Below are positions 6,405 through 13,016 of a stretch of DNA of 13,016 nt, piece after piece. Source of the stretch: Firmicutes bacterium UBA3920. Its GTDB lineage: Bacteria > Bacillota > Clostridia > Caldicoprobacterales > Xylanivirgaceae. The stretch's first letter is position 1. Each line of letters begins with the position of its first letter. The position numbers were made by a program, and so were the translations under genes. The DNA lies in the NCBI GenBank assembly GCA_002386065.1, contig DGES01000036.1, positions 1 to 13,016 on the forward strand, given 5' to 3'. The notes under the pieces are model-generated. The model did no database searches. It had not been told where the DNA came from and was given only the letters and a program-made list of their open reading frames with translations.

Positions 6405-7032
6405 AAAAGATATAGACTATACGCTTTACTTGGTAACTGATAGGGAATTGATGCAAGAGGGTAAAACTATTACAGAAGCAGTGGAGGAAGCTATATTGGG
6501 AGGAGTTACATTAGTGCAGCTTAGGGAGAAAAGGGTATCTACACTAGAGTATTACAATATAGCATGTGAGGTAAAGGAGGTTACAGATAGATATGATGTT
6601 CCACTTATAATAGATGACAGATTGGATATAGCCTTGGCAGTAGATGCTGCAGGACTTCACGTAGGTCAAGAAGATTTACCTGCTAAAGTAGCTAGGGAGA
6701 TTTTAGGGCCAGATAAGATACTTGGAGTTTCAGCTAGAAATTTAGATGAGGCTTTGGAGGCGAAGAACGCCGGCGCAGATTACCTTGGAGTTGGAGCAAT
6801 GTTTGAAACTAGTACCAAAGATGATCCAGTCTATGTATCTATAGATGAACTAAAGAGAATTACCAAAGAGATAGATATAGCAGTTGTTGCAATAGGGGGA
6901 ATAAATGAGAATACAATAGATAGACTTAAAGGCACAAATATAGACGGTATTGCTGTAGTATCTGCTATAATAGGTAAAGAGGATATAAGGGGAGCTGCTA
7001 GGGACTTACTTGAGAGGTTTAACTCACTATAA
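6394..7032 (+). CDS. thiE: Thiamine-phosphate synthase ThiE
   Basis: ThiE condenses HMP-PP from ThiD with thiazole phosphate from ThiM into thiamine monophosphate. It is a 212-residue TIM barrel of normal family size. Visible motifs are LVTDR (13-17), QLREK (42-46) for pyrophosphate binding, IDDRLDIA (73-80), GLHVGQED (87-94), GVGAMFETSTK (132-142) and AIGGI (166-170). A strong AAGGAGGGAAAGG precedes the ATG inside the thiM end. No convincing terminator follows; the bases after 7032 hold only a 6-bp AT-rich hairpin near 7066-7080. A thiL or other kinase for the last step to TPP is not in the window. Confidence 0.96.
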   Translation: MGYRKDIDYTLYLVTDRELMQEGKTITEAVEEAILGGVTLVQLREKRVSTLEYYNIACEVKEVTDRYDVPLIIDDRLDIALAVDAAGLHVGQEDLPAKVAREILGPDKILGVSARNLDEALEAKNAGADYLGVGAMFETSTKDDPVYVSIDELKRITKEIDIAVVAIGGINENTIDRLKGTNIDGIAVVSAIIGKEDIRGAARDLLERFNSL

Positions 7033-7112
7033 ATAGATAGGGTTTTTGTTGAATATATGATACAATTCTTTAAAAAGAAAAACGGTTTAATTCCTATAAT
7101 AGAGATTCTGGG

Positions 7113-7763
7113 GTGATTGAAATCAAAGACATAAAAGGTGCTATATTTGACATGGACGGAACTCTTATAGATTCTATGGGCATATGGGAGGACATAGATA
7201 TAGAGTTTTTGGCAAAGCGAGGAATTGATATGCCAAAAGATCTAGGGGATAAAATTAAACATATGTCCTTTCATGAGGCAGCATTATATTTTAAAGAGCG
7301 TTTTGGATTAGATGAAGAAGTAGATGAGATAATGGAAGAATGGGATGAGATGGCATATCATTACTATGCCAATAGCATAAAGTTAAAGCCAGGAGTGCAA
7401 GAATATCTTAAAACTTTAAAGAGGAAGGATATCAAGATAGGGCTTGCCACTAGCTCAAGTAGAAAGCATACAGAGGTAGTGTTAAAGCGAAATAAAATAT
7501 TTAACTATTTTGATGTCATATCCACTGTAAATGAGATAAAAAAGGACAAGAGTTTTCCTGATATATACATAAAGACTTCTGAAAAGTTAGGTCTTATGCC
7601 TTCTGAATGTGTGGTATTTGAAGATATATATGTGGCAGTACGAAGCGCAAAGAAGGCAGGTATGAAGGTCGTGGGGGTATATGATAAATATTCAAGACAT
7701 CAGATGGATGACATAAAGAAGAAAGCAGATCTATATATAATGAACTTTTATGAACTCATGTAG
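7113..7763 (+). CDS. HAD-superfamily phosphatase / beta-phosphoglucomutase-like hydrolase
   Basis: This is a cytosolic haloacid dehalogenase-type phosphohydrolase of 216 residues. Motif I is FDMDGTLIDS (12-21) with nucleophile D13 and acid/base D15. Motif II is in LATSSSRKHT (111-120). The conserved lysine is near 144-146. Motif IV is VFED (168-171). The helical cap between motifs I and II fits the subgroup with beta-phosphoglucomutase and Gph-like enzymes. The substrate cannot be read from sequence. The start is a GTG with only a weak GGGG just in front, so the exact N-terminus is less certain; it leaves the usual short lead before motif I. It follows thiE by 80 nt on the same strand. A role in dephosphorylating a thiamine intermediate is possible but unproven. 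Confidence 0.88.
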   Translation: MIEIKDIKGAIFDMDGTLIDSMGIWEDIDIEFLAKRGIDMPKDLGDKIKHMSFHEAALYFKERFGLDEEVDEIMEEWDEMAYHYYANSIKLKPGVQEYLKTLKRKDIKIGLATSSSRKHTEVVLKRNKIFNYFDVISTVNEIKKDKSFPDIYIKTSEKLGLMPSECVVFEDIYVAVRSAKKAGMKVVGVYDKYSRHQMDDIKKKADLYIMNFYELM

Positions 7764-7845
7764 GAAGTATATGTAATAGTCTAAATCGAATTTACAGAGT
7801 TGATAAATTATAATTGTAATCATAAAATTGATATGGGAGGCATAC

Positions 7846-8280
7846 ATGTATATAGTGAGTGCTTGCCTTGCAGGCATAAGATGTAGATATGATGGAAGAT
7901 GTAACACGGATGAATGTGTTCAATCCCTAGTAAAAGAGGGTAAGGCCGTGCCCATATGTCCAGAAGTGTTGGGAGGTCTTCCGATTCCTAGAGTGCCATG
8001 TGAGATAATCTCTCATGGAGCTACGAGGCAGGTTATTAATCGAGATGGGGAAGATATGACAGGTGAATTCGTAGCTGGAGCAAGAAAGACCCTTCAAATT
8101 GCTAGGGTGCTAGGTGTAAAAACTGTTATACTGAAATCTAAGAGTCCGTCATGTGGATGTGGGAAGATATATGATGGAACATTTACTGGACGTATTATAG
8201 ATGGTGATGGTATAACATGCAGACTGTTAAAGGATAACGGTATAGAGGTCTATACAGAGGAGAATTTACCACATTTGTAG
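7846..8280 (+). CDS. DUF523 family protein
   Basis: This 144-residue protein is typical of DUF523, a bacterial family without an established function. Hallmarks are SACLAGIRCRYDG (5-17), CPEVLGGLPIPRVPCE (38-53) and LKSKSPSCGCGKIYDGTFTG (96-115). The repeated conserved cysteines (C7, C13, C38, C103, C105) suggest metal or thiol chemistry, which is inference. The ATG at 7846 is chosen because GGGAGG (7834-7839) precedes it at the right distance and the family starts at this point. An ATG at 7828 would add six residues with no site. It has no visible link with its neighbours beyond shared direction. Confidence 0.92.
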   Translation: MYIVSACLAGIRCRYDGRCNTDECVQSLVKEGKAVPICPEVLGGLPIPRVPCEIISHGATRQVINRDGEDMTGEFVAGARKTLQIARVLGVKTVILKSKSPSCGCGKIYDGTFTGRIIDGDGITCRLLKDNGIEVYTEENLPHL

Positions 8281-8573
8281 AGTTAAATGGGTATCACTGT
8301 CTTCAACTCTTCGTCGTTGAGGTCGCAAACAACTTGTTAAGTGGGTAATATTGAGGTATTAAAAATCTATCTTTTAAGTTGTTAAATTTAAAGGTTTTAG
8401 GTATTTTATTTGTGAGATATTATATTTGAGATTTTTAGTATTGGCTTTAAATATCGTATATGATTATTTTTAAAACTGTAAACTTGGTGTAATGCCTGTA
8501 AATTGCGGATTAAAGAACCACATTTTCAGTTTTGAATAATTTATGCATAATGATATATATAGGAGGTAGTACA
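8281..8573. other. Intergenic stretch without a recognisable gene
   Basis: The left end holds an island less AT-rich than its surroundings, with an imperfect hairpin: GTCTTCAAC (8299-8307) pairs with GTTGAGGTC (8316-8324) across an 8-base loop, with one mismatch and one wobble. No T-run follows, so it is a poor terminator. The rest is very AT-rich. Near the right end TTTTCA (8523-8528) and CATAAT (8546-8551), 17 nt apart, could be a weak promoter for the macro domain gene. I found no tRNA-like fold or conserved small ORF. Confidence 0.5.
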
Positions 8574-9116
8574 ATGTCAGATTTAAAGGATGTCTTGGAT
8601 AAGATAGAACTTACTATTGGGGATATTACTGAAGAGGAAACGGATGCCATAGTAAATGCAGCAAATCCCAGTCTTTTGGGTGGTGGAGGTGTGGACGGTG
8701 CTATACATAGAGCTGGAGGACCTGAAATACTTGAAGAATGTAAGGAGATAAGACGCAAGTATGGTAAGTGTCTACCTGGACATGCAGTTATAACAGGTGG
8801 AGGCAATTTAAAGGCAAAATATGTGATACATACCGTTGGCCCCATATGGCAAGGGGGTATAGCTGACGAAGATAATGTACTTAGAAATGCATATTTAAAT
8901 AGCTTAAAACTGGCAAGTCAATATGGAATAAAGACTATTTCATTTCCATCTATAAGTACAGGTGCATATAGATTTCCTGTGGATCGAGCAGCTGCAATAG
9001 CTATAGATACAGTGGCGAATTACTTAAAAGAAGATAGTTCTATAGAAAAAGTAAGATTTATACTCTTTGATGAAGATACTTATCGTCAATATGAAAGGGC
9101 GAAGCAGTCTCTTTGA
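8574..9116 (+). CDS. Macro domain protein, MacroD-type ADP-ribose deacylase/hydrolase
   Basis: This is a stand-alone macro domain of 180 residues. Proteins of this type bind ADP-ribose and remove O-acetyl or ester-linked ADP-ribose. The ligand-binding layout is complete: GDIT (16-19) contacts adenine, NAAN (28-31) and the loop GGGGVDGAIHRAGG (36-49) with catalytic D41 hold the distal ribose, and SISTGAYRFP (126-135) wraps the diphosphate. The ATG at 8574 follows a strong AGGAGG at 8561-8566. An earlier in-frame ATG at 8532 lies before that site. The gene is 54 nt from rtcB, which suggests an RNA-related job, but rtcB also has its own promoter. Confidence 0.94.
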   Translation: MSDLKDVLDKIELTIGDITEEETDAIVNAANPSLLGGGGVDGAIHRAGGPEILEECKEIRRKYGKCLPGHAVITGGGNLKAKYVIHTVGPIWQGGIADEDNVLRNAYLNSLKLASQYGIKTISFPSISTGAYRFPVDRAAAIAIDTVANYLKEDSSIEKVRFILFDEDTYRQYERAKQSL

Positions 9117-9140
9117 CAATATCCCCTTTTGTCTTATAAT
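9113..9140 (+). promoter_or_regulatory. Near-perfect sigma-A promoter of rtcB overlapping the macro gene stop
   Basis: TTGACA (9113-9118) and TATAAT (9135-9140) are both perfect hexamers, spaced 16 nt apart. The -35 contains the TGA stop of the macro domain gene (9114-9116). The transcript would start around 9147, giving a leader of some 24 nt with GGAGGG at 9160-9165. Confidence 0.85.
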
Positions 9141-9170
9141 GTAGGTAGGACATATATACGGAGGGATCAA

Positions 9171-10370
9171 ATGTTTATAATCTATGATAAAACTAGACAG
9201 CGTGTGCCTATAAAGGTGTGGTTAGAGAGCGAAGATCAACTAGAAGAACAATGTCTTCAGCAGGCTTTAAATCTTTCAAATCTTCCCTTTGTCTATAAAT
9301 GGGTAGCCCTCATGCCAGATACACATAGTGGATATGGAATGCCCATAGGTGGGGTAATTGGAACCATAGATACAATTATTCCCAATGCGGTAGGAGTGGA
9401 CATAGGTTGCGGTGTTGCATTTATGGATACTAACATAAAAGCTGATAGTATATCTAGGATACAATATGAAGAGATAGTTTCGCAGATAATGAATAGAGTA
9501 CCTACAGGATTTGACCATCATAGGATAAAACAGCAATGTAAGGTTCTTGATAGGGCTTCTATAGCAAAGAAATTTAAGAAAAACCGAGAACTATATGATG
9601 AGATAGAAAATGGATATTATCAGGTAGGAACATTAGGTGGAGGTAATCATTTTATAGAATTACAGGAAGATGATGATGGAATGTTAGGTATTATGGTACA
9701 CAGTGGGAGTCGAAACTTTGGGTTTAAGATTGCCAATTATTATAATGAGGTAGCCAAGGGGCTAAATAAAAAAATGGGCGATGTAGTACCAAGACATTAT
9801 GATCTTGCATATCTTCCAACCGATAGCCAAGAGGGTAAAGAGTATATAATGTGGATGAATCTTGCCTTAGATTTTGCTAGGGAAAACCGGAGTAAGATAA
9901 TGGGAACGGTGCAGGATGTACTATATAAAAATATAGATGACATAGAGTTTGGCGGCGAAATAAATGCCCATCATAATTATGCATCGTATGAGAGACATTA
10001 TGAAAAAGATGTATGGATTCACAGGAAAGGTGCCATATATGCTGGAAAAGATGTGCTTGGTATAATACCAGGTGCTATGGGGAGTTATTCGTATATAGTA
10101 AAAGGGCTTGGTAATCCTGAAAGTTTTAAATCATGTTCTCATGGTGCGGGTAGGGAGCTGTCTAGAAGGGCAGCAAAGGAAGAATATCCAGTAGAACATG
10201 TGGTAGAAGATCTAGAGAGTAGAGGTGTAATTTTAGGTAAGACGCGACTTAGGGACGTTGCAGAAGAATATAGGAAGGCATATAAGGACATAGATTTTGT
10301 AATAAGCCAGCAACTAGATCTTATTCAGCCCATAAAGAGATTAAAAACTATTGCGGTGATAAAAGGATAA
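9171..10370 (+). CDS. rtcB: RNA-splicing ligase RtcB
   Basis: RtcB seals RNA ends, joining a 2',3'-cyclic phosphate or 3'-phosphate to a 5'-hydroxyl with Mn2+ and GTP. In bacteria it serves RNA repair and healing of cleaved tRNA or rRNA. The 399 residues match the usual size. The metal and guanylate residues are present with the same spacing as in E. coli RtcB: D77 and C80 in VGVDIGCG, H160 in GGGNH, H177 in VHSGSR, H268 in NAHHNY, and the guanylated histidine H324 in SHGAGRELSR. The ATG at 9171 follows GGAGGG. An upstream in-frame ATG at 9129 would overlap the promoter -10. No archease gene is in the window. The gene converges on potD, 39 nt away. Confidence 0.97.
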   Translation: MFIIYDKTRQRVPIKVWLESEDQLEEQCLQQALNLSNLPFVYKWVALMPDTHSGYGMPIGGVIGTIDTIIPNAVGVDIGCGVAFMDTNIKADSISRIQYEEIVSQIMNRVPTGFDHHRIKQQCKVLDRASIAKKFKKNRELYDEIENGYYQVGTLGGGNHFIELQEDDDGMLGIMVHSGSRNFGFKIANYYNEVAKGLNKKMGDVVPRHYDLAYLPTDSQEGKEYIMWMNLALDFARENRSKIMGTVQDVLYKNIDDIEFGGEINAHHNYASYERHYEKDVWIHRKGAIYAGKDVLGIIPGAMGSYSYIVKGLGNPESFKSCSHGAGRELSRRAAKEEYPVEHVVEDLESRGVILGKTRLRDVAEEYRKAYKDIDFVISQQLDLIQPIKRLKTIAVIKG

Positions 10371-10374
10371 AGGT

Positions 10375-10426
10375 GTCTTAAGCAAGAGAAAATATTACAG
10401 CTAGATAGCCTATCTAGCTGTAATAT
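10375..10426 (-). terminator. Terminator of the potBCD operon overlapping the potD end
   Basis: Positions 10392-10407 and 10411-10426 are a perfect 16-bp inverted repeat with a 3-base spacer. On the minus strand it is followed by TTTTCTCTTG, a T-rich tail. The potD stop (10410-10412) and its last five or so codons lie inside the hairpin. On the plus strand no T-run follows, so termination of rtcB here would be weaker. Confidence 0.8.
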
Positions 10427-11465
10427 CAGTCCATATTCTGTCATAGAGTTTAAGGTCTTCACCGAGATGGTGGAATATTTCGCAGTTATCTAAGGATTCT
10501 ATATTTGGATATGCAACTTCACTGTCCCTTATCTTTGGATCTAACATCTTGCGTGCCTCCATATGTGGTGTAGAGTAGCCTACATAGTCAGTATTTCTAT
10601 AGGCAATATCGGTTTCGCACATATAATTTATAAACAATTCTGCTTCTTTTTTATGTTCACTGTTTTTAGGTATTACCATTGAATCGAACCAGAGATTAGA
10701 TCCCTCCTTGGGGATTACATAATCGAGGTCGGGATTTTGTTTCATAGCGGCAACTGCATCTCCTGACCATACGACTGCAAGCGCACCTTCGCCTGCGACC
10801 ATTTTATCTGTCACTTCGTCTATTACATACGCAAGTACCAGAGGGCGTTGTGCTATGAGGGCTTTTTTTGCTTCTTCAAGCTCACTTTCATTTACTGTGT
10901 TTAATGAGTATCCAAGCATTTTAAGTGTTATACCTATTGAATCCCTTTGACTATCTAGCATAAATATTTCATCTTCGTATTTTTCATCCCACAGTATCTT
11001 CCAGCTATCCACCTCTTCATCTACCATAGTCTTATTGTAGAGAATGCCCATTGTACCCCAAAAGTAAGGAACAGAGTATTCATTATTGGGATCAAAATCC
11101 AAATTTTTAAATTGGGGTTCTATATACTTATAATTTGGTATATTGTCCATATTTATTTTTTGGAGCAGATCTTCTTCTATCATGCGCTCTATCATATAAT
11201 CAGAGGGAAATAGAACATCATATTTGCTAGTACCTGATTTTATCTTTACATACATTTCTTCGTTTGTAGCAAATTGATCATAGTTTACCCTTATATCATA
11301 TTTATCTTCAAAATCGCGGATGACATCTTCATCTATATAATCACCCCAATTATATACGTTTATTGTAACCCTATTTGTATCTTCGCCACATCCGACAAAT
11401 ATCAAGGTGGATATGCTAATTATCAAAAGAGTTAAAATGGCAGTTTTTTCATCTATTTTATTCAT
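10410..11465 (-). CDS. potD: Spermidine/putrescine ABC transporter substrate-binding lipoprotein PotD
   Basis: PotD captures polyamines outside the membrane and delivers them to PotBC. The 351-residue protein starts with a lipoprotein signal ending in FVGC (C26). Polyamine-site features are NVYNWGDYI near the start, VLFPSDYMI, PYFWGTMGI, VVWSGDA and NLWFDSM. These supply the aromatic and acidic side chains that hold the amine groups in this family. The ATG overlaps the potC stop by 4 nt, with AGGAGG inside the potC end. Whether it prefers spermidine or putrescine cannot be told by eye. It is last in the operon and ends within the terminator hairpin. Confidence 0.95.
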   Translation of the reverse strand: MNKIDEKTAILTLLIISISTLIFVGCGEDTNRVTINVYNWGDYIDEDVIRDFEDKYDIRVNYDQFATNEEMYVKIKSGTSKYDVLFPSDYMIERMIEEDLLQKINMDNIPNYKYIEPQFKNLDFDPNNEYSVPYFWGTMGILYNKTMVDEEVDSWKILWDEKYEDEIFMLDSQRDSIGITLKMLGYSLNTVNESELEEAKKALIAQRPLVLAYVIDEVTDKMVAGEGALAVVWSGDAVAAMKQNPDLDYVIPKEGSNLWFDSMVIPKNSEHKKEAELFINYMCETDIAYRNTDYVGYSTPHMEARKMLDPKIRDSEVAYPNIESLDNCEIFHHLGEDLKLYDRIWTDITAR

Positions 11466-12262
11466 ATCAATGCAGCCTCCTTTTGTTTTTTTGCTTTAAT
11501 GTCTCTGGACATTCTTACATTGACGATTATGAGTAGTATCAATACGCTTAGAAACATCAATGTAGATAGGGCATTTATCTTAGGATTGACACCTCGCCGT
11601 GCCATGGAAAATACGGTTATAGATAGATTGGATACGCCTACACCTGTTGTGAAAAAGCTTATTACGAAGTCATCTATGGATAGTGTAAAGGCGAGGAGAC
11701 ATCCTGTTACAATCCCTGGCATAATTTGAGGGAGTATCACCTTCCAAAATGCATACCATGGTGTGGCACCGAGGTCTAGTGCAGCTTCGTATATATGGTT
11801 ATCTAGCTGTTTCAACTTCGGCATAACCGATAGTATGACATATGGCGTATTAAATGTTATATGGGCTATGAGCATGGTCTTAAACCCAAATTTTATATTG
11901 GCAAATATAAATAATATCATCAGTGATACCCCAGTTATTATATCGGGATTGAGGACAGGGAGGTAGCTTATATTCATAATAAGGCGCCTCGGGAACTTCT
12001 TCATATGAGATATTCCTAAAGCTGCAACAGTACCAAGTATTGTAGCTATTACTGCGGATAATACAGCTATTATTATCGTATATTTAAGAGCAGACATTAT
12101 TTCTCTGTCCATGAAGAGTTCTCTATACCACTTTAGGGTAAATCCACGCCATACGCCTCTAGATCTCGACTCATTGAAGGAGTATGCTATGAGTACAAAT
12201 ATGGGGGCATATAGGAATAAGAATATTAAAAATACATAGAACTTCTTCAAAAACTTTTTCAT
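11462..12262 (-). CDS. potC: Spermidine/putrescine ABC transporter permease PotC
   Basis: This is one of the two membrane subunits of the polyamine importer: 266 residues with about six membrane helices, the first at roughly 8-28 (FYVFLIFLFLYAPIFVLIAY). The cytoplasmic loop that docks the ATPase carries the EAA motif EAALDLGATPWYAFWKVILP. The protein starts with basic MKKFLKK. Its start overlaps the potB stop by 4 nt, behind a GGAGGGGGG site, and its stop overlaps potD. Gene order and fold separate it from the sister permease PotB upstream. Confidence 0.95.
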   Translation of the reverse strand: MKKFLKKFYVFLIFLFLYAPIFVLIAYSFNESRSRGVWRGFTLKWYRELFMDREIMSALKYTIIIAVLSAVIATILGTVAALGISHMKKFPRRLIMNISYLPVLNPDIITGVSLMILFIFANIKFGFKTMLIAHITFNTPYVILSVMPKLKQLDNHIYEAALDLGATPWYAFWKVILPQIMPGIVTGCLLAFTLSIDDFVISFFTTGVGVSNLSITVFSMARRGVNPKINALSTLMFLSVLILLIIVNVRMSRDIKAKKQKEAALI

Positions 12263-13016
12263 AGTAACCCCCCTCCTTCACGTACTTCTTCATACTTAGA
12301 TAGGATCCCCATGCTTATGAGTATTACAATCATCATAATTATGGATATGGCCGATCCAAAGTTCCAATCATATACACTTAAAAATTGCTGCTCTATTAAA
12401 TTTCCTATGAGCTTATAGTGACCGCCGCCTAGTAGTCGTGATATTACAAATGTGGTTACTGCTGGCATGAATACCATAGTGATGCCAGATATGACACCAG
12501 GTAAGCTCAAGGGAAATATAACCTTTTTAAAGGTTATAAAGGAATTTGCTCCAAGGTCTTCGGCAGCCTCAATTACGCTTTTGTCAATTTTACTGAGTAC
12601 TGTATATATGGGAAGAACCATAAATGGAAGAAAATTGTATACCATACCAAGTACTACTGCTTTAGTAGTATATATTATATTTATAGTAGGTAGATTGAGG
12701 CTAGACAGTAAACTGTTTATAATACCTTTTTTTTCAAGTAGAGTGAGCCATGCATAAGTTCTCAATAAAAAGTTCATCCACATGGGTACTATGAGTAAAA
12801 GGAGCATTATATTTTTCCTCTCAAAATCTTTACTTGCTAATATCATGGCAAGGGGATAACCAAGGAGTAGACATATGCCAGTGCTAAATGCTGCTAGGAT
12901 GAAGGATCTTACAAGTACCATGAGATACACCGGCTCAAAGAAACGCTTGAAATTTTCAAGGGAGAATGTGAGGCCGGTGCTAGTCTCAACAGTAAAAGCA
13001 TAATAGAATACCAATA
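12259..13016 (-). CDS. potB: Spermidine/putrescine ABC transporter permease PotB (5' end outside window)
   Basis: This is the second membrane subunit of the polyamine importer, with about 251 residues visible. The frame is open to the window edge, and the visible start VFYYAFTVETSTG corresponds to a point just after the first membrane helix in this family, so some 20 residues are missing. The TTG at 13014 is not a credible start. The EAA loop EAAEDLGANSFITFKKVIFP is present. The end, EVREGGGLL, is read from the same bases that form the potC ribosome binding site. A potA ATPase gene would be expected upstream beyond the window. Confidence 0.93.
   Translation of the reverse strand, partial: LVFYYAFTVETSTGLTFSLENFKRFFEPVYLMVLVRSFILAAFSTGICLLLGYPLAMILASKDFERKNIMLLLLIVPMWMNFLLRTYAWLTLLEKKGIINSLLSSLNLPTINIIYTTKAVVLGMVYNFLPFMVLPIYTVLSKIDKSVIEAAEDLGANSFITFKKVIFPLSLPGVISGITMVFMPAVTTFVISRLLGGGHYKLIGNLIEQQFLSVYDWNFGSAISIIMMIVILISMGILSKYEEVREGGGLL

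Noticed and set aside
8281..8573. tRNA or small RNA gene in the gap before the macro domain gene
   Set aside because: No cloverleaf, no TPsiC-like box, and no terminator with a T-run were visible.
11499..12757. Plus-strand open frames across potC and potB
   Set aside because: They are antisense to conserved permease genes and match no family I recognise.
12259..13014. TTG at 13014 as a true potB start
   Set aside because: It has no ribosome binding site in view, the first membrane helix is missing, and the frame is open to the window edge, so the gene is simply cut.

Overview
The window is AT-rich DNA with frequent ATA and AGG codons, short leaders, strong GGAGG ribosome binding sites and tightly overlapping genes. 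This fits a low-GC Firmicute of the class Clostridia or a close relative such as Tissierellia. I cannot name the species. Conserved enzymes with intact catalytic motifs fill most of it, but one stretch (about 2390-5567) is a scrapyard of remnants.

Left part (1-7032): thiamine genes, split into two blocks. Block A is a TPP riboswitch with terminator, then thiC and thiD, which overlap by 4 nt. Block B, about 5.1 kb downstream, starts with its own sigma-A-type promoter and an almost identical second TPP riboswitch with terminator, then thiM and thiE, which overlap by 11 nt. Between the second riboswitch and thiM lies a decayed thiC 5' end (5397 to about 5534) joined to the last bases of thiD (about 5535-5565). 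Directly after the intact thiD is a possible decayed thiM start. The simplest reading is that an ancestral riboswitch-thiC-thiD-thiM-thiE operon was duplicated in tandem. Each copy then lost the half the other kept, so one operon became two riboswitch-controlled transcription units. ThiC and ThiD make HMP-PP, ThiM salvages hydroxyethylthiazole, and ThiE joins the two into thiamine phosphate. No thiazole biosynthesis genes and no thiL are in the window.

Between the blocks (2496-5010): a strong terminator, a promoter, an intact gene for an unrecognised 498-residue lipoprotein, and a broken ABC exporter. Only the N-terminal half of the ATPase and the C-terminal end of an FtsX-like permease remain. 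They lie in the same reading frame, separated by one stop codon.

Middle part (7113-10370): a HAD-family phosphatase, a DUF523 protein, a MacroD-type macro domain protein, and the RNA ligase RtcB, which has its own near-consensus promoter built over the macro gene's stop codon.

Right part (10375-13016, minus strand): a potB-potC-potD polyamine ABC transporter operon with 4-nt overlaps, running towards rtcB. It ends in a hairpin whose stem includes the last codons of potD. potB is cut by the window edge, and potA would be expected beyond it.
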